Assembly (NCBI RefSeq): GCF_014334735.1
Contig: NZ_CP060587.1
Location: 2,790,001-2,854,000, forward strand
Source: Aeromicrobium senzhongii
GTDB lineage: Bacteria; Actinomycetota; Actinomycetes; Propionibacteriales; Nocardioidaceae
Direction of reading: 5' to 3'
Length of the DNA: 64,000 nt
In this document: positions 7,853-15,458 of the stretch, piece after piece
Layout of the letters: each line of letters begins with the position of its first letter
Numbering within the stretch: position 1 is the first letter of the stretch
Made by a program: the position numbers and the translations under genes
Notes under the pieces: model-generated
Told to the model about the DNA's origin: nothing
The model's database searches: none
Seen by the model: the letters and a program-made list of their open reading frames with translations, nothing else

Positions 7853-8317
7853 TCAGCCGAGACAGAACTCATTGCCCTCGGGATCGCGCATCACCACGAA
7901 GCCGACCTCGAGCGGCGGATCGGGCGCGAACCGCTCCACCCGCGTCGCGCCCCGCGCGACGAGCTCCTCGGCGGCCGATTCGAGCGCCTCCATCCGCGCG
8001 TCGCCCTCGAGCTCGGGCGGCGCCGCCCGCACGTCGAGGTGGACCCGGTTCTTGGCCACCTTGTCCTCGGGCACCTGTTGGAAGAACACGCGCGGACCCC
8101 GGCCCTGCGGGTCCTCGATCGCGGCCTTGGACCGCCGTTGCTCCACCGGGACACCGACACGCTCGAGGAAGGCGTCCCAGGCCGGCCACGGGTCGGCGCC
8201 GGGCTCGAGCGTGACCCCGGGAGGGCCCGGCACGACGTAGCCCAGGGCGGCCGCCCAGAAGTCGGCCAGCGCCGGTGCGTCCTGGGCGTCGAAGGTGATC
8301 TGGACGTCGAGGCTCAT
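7853..8317 (-). CDS. VOC (glyoxalase/bleomycin-resistance) family protein
   Basis: 154 residues. Two beta-alpha-beta-beta-beta halves: N-terminal ITFDAQDAPALADFWAAALGY and C-terminal VGFVVMRDPEGNEFCLG, the latter being the classic VOC ending with the metal-ligand Glu. The middle KNRVHLDVRA carries the conserved His. This resembles the actinobacterial glyoxalase-like subgroup of unknown substrate. Start ATG 8317 with GGAG upstream. It converges with the broken gene at 7464-7789 and its 3' end lies close to the presumed deletion junction, though the domain itself looks complete. Confidence 0.85.
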   Translation of the reverse strand: MSLDVQITFDAQDAPALADFWAAALGYVVPGPPGVTLEPGADPWPAWDAFLERVGVPVEQRRSKAAIEDPQGRGPRVFFQQVPEDKVAKNRVHLDVRAAPPELEGDARMEALESAAEELVARGATRVERFAPDPPLEVGFVVMRDPEGNEFCLG

Positions 8318-8449
8318 GAGGGACTCCGTCTCGTGGGACCTGCCTCCACCCTGCACCCGCCCAGCACTCCCCCGCCACCGCCCGGTCCCGGCCGACGGTG
8401 CACCCCGTCCAGATGGCGGTCGGGTGCCGAACCGTTGGGCCGAGAGTCT

Positions 8450-8455
8450 TAGGCT
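8450..8455 (+). promoter_or_regulatory. Leaderless -10 element TAGGCT for fprA
   Basis: TAGGCT ends 6 nt before the fprA ATG (8462), placing the transcription start at or next to the start codon. No Shine-Dalgarno is present. Identical spacing recurs upstream of 9862. Confidence 0.6.
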
Positions 8456-8461
8456 TGCCTC

Positions 8462-9829
8462 ATGACTGTGGACAGGAAGGTACGCGTCGCCGTCGTCGGC
8501 GCCGGGCCCGCGGGCGTGTACGCCGCCGACATCCTCACGAAGACCGAGGGTCTCGACGTCACTGTCGACATCCTCGATCGGGACCCGACCCCCTTCGGTC
8601 TGATCCGCTACGGCGTGGCGCCGGACCACCCGCGGATCAAGGAGATCATCAAGGCGCTCAAGCGCGTGATGGCCAACGACGACATCCGCTTCTTCGGCAA
8701 CGTCAACTTCGGCACCGACATCAAGCTCGAGGACCTCAAGGGGTTCTACGACGCCGTCGTGTTCGCCACGGGCGCGCGCCGTGACCGCGACCTGCAGATC
8801 CCGGGCGTCGACCTCGACGGCTCGTACGGCGCGGCCGACTTCGTCTACTGGTACGACGGCCACCCGGACGCCCCCCGCGAGTGGGACTTCCAGCCCCACG
8901 CCAAGCAGGTTGCCGTCCTCGGCGTCGGCAACGTGGGCCTGGACGTGGCCCGCATCCTGGCCAAGACCGCCGACGAGCTGCTCGTCACCGAGATCCCCGA
9001 CAACGTGTACGAGGGTCTGAAGAAGAACGTCACGACCGACGTGCACGTGTTCGCGCGCCGCGGCCCGGCCCAGGTCAAGTTCACCCCGATGGAGCTGCGC
9101 GAGCTCAGCCACTCCCCCACGATCGACGTCGTCGTGCACCCCGAGGGCTACGAGTTCGACCACGGCTCGATGGAGGCGCTCGCCGCCGCGAAGAGCCAGA
9201 AGCTCGTCGTCAAGGTCCTGGGCGACTACCTCGCCAAGGAGCCCTCGGGCGCCCCGCACCGCATCCACATCCACTTCTGCCAGAACCCGGTCGAGATCCT
9301 CGGCGAGGACGGCAAGGTCGTGGGCCTGCGCACCGAGATCACCGAGCTCGACGGCACCGGCAACGTCCGCGGCACCGGCCAGTTCAAGGACTGGCCCGTC
9401 CAGGCCGTCTACCGGGCGATCGGCTACTACTCCGACAACCTGCCCGGCCTGCCGTTCGACGCCAACACCGGCGTCCTGCCCAACGACGGTGGCCACGTGC
9501 TCGACATCGACGGCACCCCGATCGAGGGCGTCTACGCGACCGGCTGGATCAAGCGCGGCCCGGTCGGCCTCATCGGCCACACGAAGTCGGACGCGGCCCA
9601 GACCATCAAGATGCTGGTCGAGGACCTGCCGAAGCTGCCCGCCCCGGAGGTCTCCGAGCGCGAGGCGTTCGATCGTCACCTCGACAGCCGCGGCGTCGAG
9701 TACACGACGTGGGAGGGCTGGGAGAGGCTCGACGCCCACGAGGAGAGCCTCGGCGCGAACGACGCCCACCCGCGCGAGCGCAAGAAGGTCGTCCCCCGCG
9801 ACGAGATGGTCTCCATCGCGCGCGGCTGA
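8462..9829 (+). CDS. fprA: NADPH-ferredoxin reductase (FprA type)
   Basis: 455 residues, the expected size of FprA/adrenodoxin-reductase-like enzymes. FAD-binding VAVVGAGPAGVYAADIL near the N-terminus, the family-specific PFGLIRYGVAPDHPRIKEI (residues ~43-61), NADP-binding VAVLGVGNVGLDVARIL, and the C-terminal FAD segment GVYATGWIKRGPVGLIGHTKSDA. It transfers electrons between NADPH and ferredoxin in the cytoplasm, typically to feed P450s or other ferredoxin-dependent enzymes; no P450 is in this window. Monocistronic by appearance, with a leaderless promoter (8450). Confidence 0.93.
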   Translation: MTVDRKVRVAVVGAGPAGVYAADILTKTEGLDVTVDILDRDPTPFGLIRYGVAPDHPRIKEIIKALKRVMANDDIRFFGNVNFGTDIKLEDLKGFYDAVVFATGARRDRDLQIPGVDLDGSYGAADFVYWYDGHPDAPREWDFQPHAKQVAVLGVGNVGLDVARILAKTADELLVTEIPDNVYEGLKKNVTTDVHVFARRGPAQVKFTPMELRELSHSPTIDVVVHPEGYEFDHGSMEALAAAKSQKLVVKVLGDYLAKEPSGAPHRIHIHFCQNPVEILGEDGKVVGLRTEITELDGTGNVRGTGQFKDWPVQAVYRAIGYYSDNLPGLPFDANTGVLPNDGGHVLDIDGTPIEGVYATGWIKRGPVGLIGHTKSDAAQTIKMLVEDLPKLPAPEVSEREAFDRHLDSRGVEYTTWEGWERLDAHEESLGANDAHPRERKKVVPRDEMVSIARG

Positions 9830-9849
9830 CCCCGGGAGCATCGCGCTCC

Positions 9850-9855
9850 TAGACT
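9850..9855 (+). promoter_or_regulatory. Leaderless -10 element TAGACT for the phosphatase gene
   Basis: TAGACT, 6 nt before the ATG at 9862, with no ribosome-binding site in between. It matches the actinobacterial TANNNT leaderless arrangement. Confidence 0.65.
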
Positions 9856-9861
9856 CGCGAC

Positions 9862-10353
9862 ATGAGCCGACTGCTGCTGATGCGCCACGCCAAGGCCTCG
9901 TTCGGCGACGGGCTCGAGGACTTCGAGCGTCCGCTGGCCGACGTCGGCCGGCACGAGGCGGCGCGCGCGGGCGACTGGATCCGTGAGCACGTCGGCACCG
10001 TCGACGCGGTGCTGTGCTCCAGTGCGGTGCGCACCCGCGAGACGCTCGACGCCACAGGCCTGCAGGCGCCGACCCGGTTCCTCGACGAGATCTACGAGGG
10101 CTGGACGGGCAGCCTGCTGGACGCCGTCCGGTCCGTCGACGACGCCGCCTCGACGGTGCTGCTGATCGGCCACGCCCCGGGCACCCCCGGACTCGCCGCC
10201 CGGCTGGCGAACGACGCCTCCGACCCGGCCGTGGTCGACCGCGTGCGCGCCGGCTTCCCCACCGCGGCCATTGCCGTGCTGGAGGTCGACGGGCCGTGGT
10301 CCGACCTGGACGTCGGCACGGCCCGGCTCACCGACGTCGTCACGACGCACTGA
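9862..10353 (+). CDS. SixA-type histidine phosphatase
   Basis: 163 residues. N-terminal RLLLMRHAKASFGD carries the RHG-like catalytic signature (RHA variant, typical of SixA), followed by RPLADVGRHEA, SSAVRTRETL and the second histidine in LLIGHAPGTPGLA. SixA-like enzymes remove phosphate from phosphohistidine or small phosphoesters; the substrate is not predictable. Transcribed from its own leaderless promoter. Its last 14 nt overlap, tail to tail, the 3' end of the HxlR gene. Confidence 0.88.
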   Translation: MSRLLLMRHAKASFGDGLEDFERPLADVGRHEAARAGDWIREHVGTVDAVLCSSAVRTRETLDATGLQAPTRFLDEIYEGWTGSLLDAVRSVDDAASTVLLIGHAPGTPGLAARLANDASDPAVVDRVRAGFPTAAIAVLEVDGPWSDLDVGTARLTDVVTTH

Positions 10354-11008
10354 CCTCGTCCCGCGCGGCGGCCAGCACGGACCGGCCGAACCAGCCGGGG
10401 ACCTCGGCACGCACGTCGCGCGGAGCATCGATCGCGACCCGCTCCGCCCGGATCGCCTGCTCCCACGAGACGTCGCCGCGCCAGACCCGCGTCAGGGTCC
10501 GCAGCGTGGTGCGCACCGTCGCGGTCACGTCGAAGCCGGGGTCGTAGTCGCAGACGTCGACGGTCCCGTCGGTCACCACGAGCCACCAGCGTCCGGCCCG
10601 CCGCAGATCGGTGAACTCGACGGCCACGCAGGTGCGCCCCGCCGGCCACGCCGCCCCGATCGTGCGCCGGACGTCCCACATCAGCAGGTGCGGGTCGAGG
10701 TCCTCGTCGCCGAAGTCCTCGATCCACCGCAGTCCCCAGACGCCCAGGCTCATCACCGCGGCGTGCAGGTCCCGCCCGCACTCCGTCAGCCGGTAGGCGC
10801 CGTCCTCGTGGTCGACGAGCCCGTGCCGCTCCAGTGCCTGCAGCCGCTTGGACAGCAGCGCCGGAGACATCCGCGGGACGCCGCGTCGCAGCTCGTTGAA
10901 CCGGGTGCTGCCGAGCAGCAGCTCACGGACGATCAGGATCGTCCATCGCTCGTCGAGGATCTCCATCGCCTTCGCGAGGGGACAGAACTGGCCGTAGGAC
11001 GTCGCCAT
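10340..11008 (-). CDS. HxlR-family transcriptional regulator with C-terminal SCP2-like domain
   Basis: 222 residues. The first ~105 form the HxlR winged helix: FCPLAKAMEILDERWTILIVRELL (with the conserved N-terminal cysteine near residue 9), then FNELRRGVPRMSPALLSKRLQALERHGLV and TECGRDL. The C-terminal ~110 residues look like the sterol-carrier/alkyl-sulfatase-like domain often attached to this subgroup and may bind a hydrophobic ligand. Start ATG 11008 with AAGGAG upstream. It is divergent from a methyltransferase gene 146 nt away, the most likely regulatory target. Confidence 0.85.
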   Translation of the reverse strand: MATSYGQFCPLAKAMEILDERWTILIVRELLLGSTRFNELRRGVPRMSPALLSKRLQALERHGLVDHEDGAYRLTECGRDLHAAVMSLGVWGLRWIEDFGDEDLDPHLLMWDVRRTIGAAWPAGRTCVAVEFTDLRRAGRWWLVVTDGTVDVCDYDPGFDVTATVRTTLRTLTRVWRGDVSWEQAIRAERVAIDAPRDVRAEVPGWFGRSVLAAARDEVSAS

Positions 11009-11154
11009 GGGACTCTCCTTCGTTCCGACCATCGTGCGCCCTCCTCGCCGACCGGCGCCATCGTCCGGCCGGGTGGTACAGAAACAGAACTGGTCGGGCC
11101 ACCGGTCCGCGACCGAGTCTGGGAGGCAGGACCCCGACACGGAGGAAGAAGACC
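11009..11154. promoter_or_regulatory. Divergent HxlR/methyltransferase intergenic region with tandem ACAGAA
   Basis: The 146-nt spacer contains two tandem ACAGAA hexamers (about 11079-11090), flanked by GGTGG and CCACC. This could be the HxlR binding site because it sits between the divergent starts, but no clean dyad is visible. Confidence 0.3.
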
Positions 11155-11997
11155 ATGAGCACCACCGACACCACGGGCGCCGACTCGGCGCCCCTCGACG
11201 ACCTGAAGGCCCGACACCGGCGCATGTGGGCGCTGGGCGACTACCCGCGCGTCGCCCGCGAGATCGTGTCGCCGCTGGGCGGCGTACTCGTCGACGCACT
11301 CGACGTCGGGGCGGGCGAGCGCGTCCTCGACGTCGCCGCCGGCACGGGCAGCGCCGCGGTCCGCGCCGCCGGTCGCGGCGCGACCGTCACGGCCTCGGAC
11401 CTCACCCCCGAGCTCCTCGAGGCCGGTCGAGCCGAGCATCCCGACGAGGACCTGACCTGGGACGTCGCCGACGCCGAGGCGCTGCCCTACGGCGACGCCG
11501 CCTTCGACGTGGTCCTGTCCGCCATCGGGGTCATGTTCGCGCCCCATCATCAGCAGGCGGCGGACGAGCTGGTCCGCACCTGTCGGCCGGGCGGGCGGAT
11601 CGGGGTCGTGTCGTGGACGCCCGAGGGGACCATCGGCCGGCTCTTCGCGACCATGAGGCCGTACGTGCCCGCGCCGCCTCCGGGCGTCTCGCCTCCCCCG
11701 CTGTGGGGGACGGAGGACCACGTCCGCGGGCTGTTCGGCGACCGGGTCGACCGGTGGCGGGTGGAGCGCCGCGTCCTGCCGGTCGACCACTTCGACGACG
11801 GCGCCGGCTTCCGTGACTACTTCGCCGCCCACTACGGCCCCACGATCGCCGCCTATGCGGCCCACTCCGGCGATCCGGAGCGGACTGCCGACCTCGACCG
11901 CGACCTGGCGGCCCTCGGCGACCGCGAGGGGACGGCCGGACCCGACGGGTTCGCGATGCAGTGGGAGTACCTGCTGATGACCGGCGAGGTGGTCTGA
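11155..11997 (+). CDS. Class I SAM-dependent methyltransferase
   Basis: 280 residues. SAM-binding motif I LDVAAGTGSAAVRAAGRGATVTASDLTPELL, then ADAEALPYGDAAFDVVLSAIGVMFAPHH and RTCRPGGRIGVVSWTPEG match Methyltransf_11/UbiE-like proteins of actinobacteria. Substrate unknown. ATG at 11155 with GGAGGAAG upstream. It is divergent from the HxlR regulator, which may control it. It is followed by a strong bidirectional terminator. Confidence 0.87.
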   Translation: MSTTDTTGADSAPLDDLKARHRRMWALGDYPRVAREIVSPLGGVLVDALDVGAGERVLDVAAGTGSAAVRAAGRGATVTASDLTPELLEAGRAEHPDEDLTWDVADAEALPYGDAAFDVVLSAIGVMFAPHHQQAADELVRTCRPGGRIGVVSWTPEGTIGRLFATMRPYVPAPPPGVSPPPLWGTEDHVRGLFGDRVDRWRVERRVLPVDHFDDGAGFRDYFAAHYGPTIAAYAAHSGDPERTADLDRDLAALGDREGTAGPDGFAMQWEYLLMTGEVV

Positions 11998-12003
11998 GGA
12001 CGG

Positions 12004-12041
12004 TCGAAGGCCGGCCCCGCGATCCGAGGGCCGGCCTTCGA
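12004..12041. terminator. Bidirectional terminator hairpin (13-bp arms)
   Basis: Arms TCGAAGGCCGGCC (12004-12016) and GGCCGGCCTTCGA (12029-12041) are perfectly complementary around a 12-nt loop, between the convergent methyltransferase (stop 11997) and nuclease (stop 12050) genes. Confidence 0.8.
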
Positions 12042-12049
12042 ACGTTCGA

Positions 12050-15000
12050 TCAGCGCACGCGCACCGTGAAGGCGCGGGTGGCCGGCGAGGTCAGCGACGT
12101 GCCGCTGAACTTCGCCTTCAGCCGGATGGTCCCCTTCGACGTCAGCCTCGGCAGGGTGACCGTGGCCTTGCCGTTCTTCACCGAGCCGGACCCGAGCAGC
12201 TTCGTGCCGCGGTAGATCCGCACCTTGCCCGAGGTCTCGGTGAAGCCGGAGGTCCGGACCACGACCCGCACCTTGGCCCGCGTCTTCGTCGTCACCTTGC
12301 CCTTCAGGACCTGGGCCGAGAGGGACGCCGTCGCCTTCGCGACGGTGACCCGGACGGTCGTGTGACTCGGGTCGACGCTGGCGTTGCCGCCGTAGAAGAC
12401 CGTGACCGGCGTGGTGCCGGGCCGCAGGGCGGTGCCGGGCACGCGCAGGATCGCCCGGCCGTCGATCATCAGTGCCGAGGCGACGATGCGCCCGCCCACG
12501 GTGGCGTACGTCGAACCGCTCGCGCCCGGAGCGCCCGTCACCGTGATGGTGGTCGGCTTCCCGTACGTGCCACGAGCCGCCTGCGCCGTCAGCGTGGACT
12601 CGGCACGCACCTCGACGGCGACCGTGCCGGCGGAGTCGGCGTAACGACTCTCGCCCGCGAAGGCCACGTCGAGCACCCGCCGACCCGCGCGCAGCGAGTC
12701 CGCCGGGATCCTGACCGTCGCGCTGCCGTCGGCGACGGCGGCCGAGCCGAGGACCTTGCCGCCCGACGACACGGTGACCGTGCCGCGAGGCGAACCCGTG
12801 GCCGAGCCGACCGCGACGGTGACGTCGAACGGCTCGTCCGCCCACACCGAGGAGGGGACGCTCGCCGTCGTCGTCGTGGCGACCTCGGCGGCCGTGCCGG
12901 GATCGAAGCCGACGATCACCGGATCGTGATCGCTGGCCCGGAACGGCGACGACGCGTCGAACAGGTTCGTCACGTTGTTGTTGAACCGGCTGTACTCGCG
13001 AGCGATGGACTCCGGCGCGTTGATCGTCCACACGTCGGCGCCGGTGACGCCGCTGAAGGCCGCGGTCGACGCGAAGACGTGGTCGAGCGAGCCGTGCATC
13101 CCGTCGAACTGGTAGGTCTCCTCGTCGGTCAGGCGCTGCTCGACGTTGACGAACCCGGCGTCCTCGATGATCGCCAGCGGATCCTCCTTGGCGTACGAGT
13201 TGAAGTCGCCCAGCAGGAACACCCGGTCGGTGTCGCTCCGCTCCTCCAGCGAGGCGACGAAGTCGACGAGCGCCTCGGCCTGGCGCACCCGCGCGCGGTT
13301 GGACGCGCCCTGGCCGTCGCCCTGGTCGGCGTCCGCGCCCTCGCCCGAGCCCTTGGACTTGAAGTGGTTGACGATCGCCAGGAAGTCCTGGCCCGCATCA
13401 CCGTCGACCGGGCGGAACTCCTGGGCCAGCGGGGCGCGAGCGCTCTCGAACGCGGGAGAGTCGAGGATCGTCGACGGGCCGACCGCCTCGACGACGTCGC
13501 GCTGGTAGATGAACGCGGTGCGGATGACGTCGCGCCCCGTCGTGGGGATCGTCGCCGGCGACAACACCGGGGCCCACCGGTCGGTGCCGGCCTCGGCGTT
13601 GAGCGCCGCGACGAGCGTCTTCAGGGCCTCGTCGCGGTCGGCGCCGCCGAGCGAGCCGGTGTCCTCGATCTCCTCCAACGAGACCACGTCGGCGTCGAGC
13701 GTCGTGATCGCCTGGACGATCTTGGCCTGCTGCCGCACCAGGCTCGCGTCGTTCGCGGCACCGCGCGGGCCGTTGTTCGTGCAGCTGTTCACGGTGATGC
13801 GCTCGCCGTCGCGATCCGAGTACCAGGTGCACGTGCCGCGGCCCGAGGACACCCAGTCCTCGCCCGTGGTCGTGAAGTAGTTCAGGACGTTGAACGAGGC
13901 CAGCGTGACCGCGCCCCCGACGTCCTTCGGCTTCGCGTCGCGCGTGCTGGTCGGATCGATCGAGGCGGACTCGTCGCCGGCCGCGAACGGCTCGGTGGGC
14001 TGCAGCTTCCACGTGTTGTTGCGGTAGTCCATGACCAGCACGTCGTCGATCGTGACGGAGGCGCCGGTGCGGACCTCGTTGCCCGCGGTCAGCCACGGGA
14101 CGGGCACGGCACGGTTGGCGCCCGACGTGAAATTGATGCTCTTGCCGTCGTCGAGGGTGATGAGCCGCGCGGCGTTGCGCGCCACGAGCGCGTCGTAGGC
14201 ACCCGTGCGCGGGCGGACCTCGTTGGTCGGCTGCGGCAGGACCGTGTCCCCCGCGGCCAGACCGAGCTCGCCGTAGGTGTTCGTTCCGAAGTTGTTGGTC
14301 AGCGTGAAGGTGCCGTCCGTCGCGTCGACGAGCATGCCCTCGAGCGCCTCGCGCTGCTCCTCGGCCAGCGGGAACTGCGCCGGCGTGGGCGTGACGGTGC
14401 CCTCGACGGCGGCGTCCTGCCACGAGGCGGCGGTCAGCTGGGTCAGTCCGTTGAACTCCGACACGGCGCCGGTGACGTCGACCGTGTCACCGAGCTGGAC
14501 GGCCCCGGCGAACGACGAGCCGTAGACGAACAGGCCGTGGGACGCCGGTCCGGCCGAGCCGCCCGTGCCGGGCGTCTGCACGTACGCGCCGTTGAAGCCG
14601 CCGGAGGCGTAGAGCGCCGTGACGACACCCGTCGTGGTGACGGTCTGGCCCACCCGCGGACTGGTCGTGCCGGTGCCCTGGATGTCGGCGATCGTGACGG
14701 TCGGCGTGGGCTCGGGCTCCTGGGGACCGGCGTCACCGGGCCCGTCACAGGCGGTGCCGCACGGAACCGGCGAGGGTGCTCCGGCGGAGAAGTCGGTCGC
14801 GTTGGTGTCGGTGTCGGCGCCGGCCGCTCGGGTGACGGACTGCGTCACGGTGTATCCGCCGGTCTTGACCGCACCTTCGAAGGTGTTCGAGGCGCCGTAG
14901 CCGATCAGGTCGGCCAGCGCCGCGTTCGCGCGGACGGTGGCCAGGTCGCCCGTGAGCGGCGTCTCGGACTTCACCAGGGCGATGGTCCCGCCGTTGGCGT

Positions 15001-15385
15001 TGCCCGAGAAGGCGACGCTGCTGGTCACGTCCGGCGTCGGCAGGTCGAGGCCGTTCGCGGCGTTCGCGTTGCCGCTCACCAGCAGGGTTCCGCCCGGCTC
15101 GACGTGGTGGTCGCCCAGCGGGATCGTGGCCGAGAAGTTGGCGGTCTGGTTGTACGCCCGGTACTGCACCGACCAGCCGTTGACGCTGATGTCGGAGTCC
15201 GTGGGGTTGTACAGCTCCACGAACTTGTTCTTGTACGTGGCGCCGGTGGAGCCGCCGTTGAGGTAGACCTCGTTGATGACGAGCCCGGACCCGTCGGGCG
15301 CGGCGTGCGCGGTGGTCGGCACCGCCGCGGCGGTGCCGGCGGCGAGAGCAAGCGCGGTCAGACCACGCAGGACAGGACGAGACAT
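12050..15385 (-). CDS. ExeM/NucH-family extracellular nuclease with lamin-tail and Ig-like domains
   Basis: 1,111 residues. Signal peptide 1-28 (cleavage after THA HA-type AHA). Residues ~32-160: lamin-tail domain (LVINEVYLNGG, FVELYNPTDSDISVNGWSV). Residues ~215-480: OB-like/DUF-type region of ExeM proteins. Residues ~490-800: endonuclease/exonuclease/phosphatase domain with LASFNVLNYF, DADVVSLEEIED (metal-binding Glu), NHFKSKGSG, LLGDFNSYAKEDPL and SDHDPVIVGF (catalytic Asp-His). Residues ~815-1111: three beta-rich Ig-like segments, homologous to the tail of the neighbouring 5'-nucleotidase. No sortase motif or transmembrane tail, so secreted or wall-bound. Likely degrades extracellular DNA. 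Confidence 0.88.
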   Translation of the reverse strand: MSRPVLRGLTALALAAGTAAAVPTTAHAAPDGSGLVINEVYLNGGSTGATYKNKFVELYNPTDSDISVNGWSVQYRAYNQTANFSATIPLGDHHVEPGGTLLVSGNANAANGLDLPTPDVTSSVAFSGNANGGTIALVKSETPLTGDLATVRANAALADLIGYGASNTFEGAVKTGGYTVTQSVTRAAGADTDTNATDFSAGAPSPVPCGTACDGPGDAGPQEPEPTPTVTIADIQGTGTTSPRVGQTVTTTGVVTALYASGGFNGAYVQTPGTGGSAGPASHGLFVYGSSFAGAVQLGDTVDVTGAVSEFNGLTQLTAASWQDAAVEGTVTPTPAQFPLAEEQREALEGMLVDATDGTFTLTNNFGTNTYGELGLAAGDTVLPQPTNEVRPRTGAYDALVARNAARLITLDDGKSINFTSGANRAVPVPWLTAGNEVRTGASVTIDDVLVMDYRNNTWKLQPTEPFAAGDESASIDPTSTRDAKPKDVGGAVTLASFNVLNYFTTTGEDWVSSGRGTCTWYSDRDGERITVNSCTNNGPRGAANDASLVRQQAKIVQAITTLDADVVSLEEIEDTGSLGGADRDEALKTLVAALNAEAGTDRWAPVLSPATIPTTGRDVIRTAFIYQRDVVEAVGPSTILDSPAFESARAPLAQEFRPVDGDAGQDFLAIVNHFKSKGSGEGADADQGDGQGASNRARVRQAEALVDFVASLEERSDTDRVFLLGDFNSYAKEDPLAIIEDAGFVNVEQRLTDEETYQFDGMHGSLDHVFASTAAFSGVTGADVWTINAPESIAREYSRFNNNVTNLFDASSPFRASDHDPVIVGFDPGTAAEVATTTTASVPSSVWADEPFDVTVAVGSATGSPRGTVTVSSGGKVLGSAAVADGSATVRIPADSLRAGRRVLDVAFAGESRYADSAGTVAVEVRAESTLTAQAARGTYGKPTTITVTGAPGASGSTYATVGGRIVASALMIDGRAILRVPGTALRPGTTPVTVFYGGNASVDPSHTTVRVTVAKATASLSAQVLKGKVTTKTRAKVRVVVRTSGFTETSGKVRIYRGTKLLGSGSVKNGKATVTLPRLTSKGTIRLKAKFSGTSLTSPATRAFTVRVR

Positions 15386-15420
15386 CGGTGTTCCCCTCGA
15401 GATGGATGCTGCCGGAGTGG

Positions 15421-15454
15421 ACCCGAGGCGGTCTGCGTGCAGACCGCCCCGGGT
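15421..15454. terminator. Hairpin between 5'-nucleotidase and nuclease genes
   Basis: Arms 15421-15436 and 15439-15454 pair with one mismatch (core GGCGGTCTGC / GCAGACCGCC) around a 2-nt centre, directly after the nucleotidase stop on the minus strand. It probably terminates or attenuates read-through, so the two secreted-enzyme genes may be only partly co-transcribed. Confidence 0.6.
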
Positions 15455-15458
15455 TCTC

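Noticed and set aside
7464-8240. A single 258-residue protein from 7464 to 8240
   Set aside because: The last ~150 residues are the antisense of a conserved VOC gene, so only the first part is read as a broken gene.
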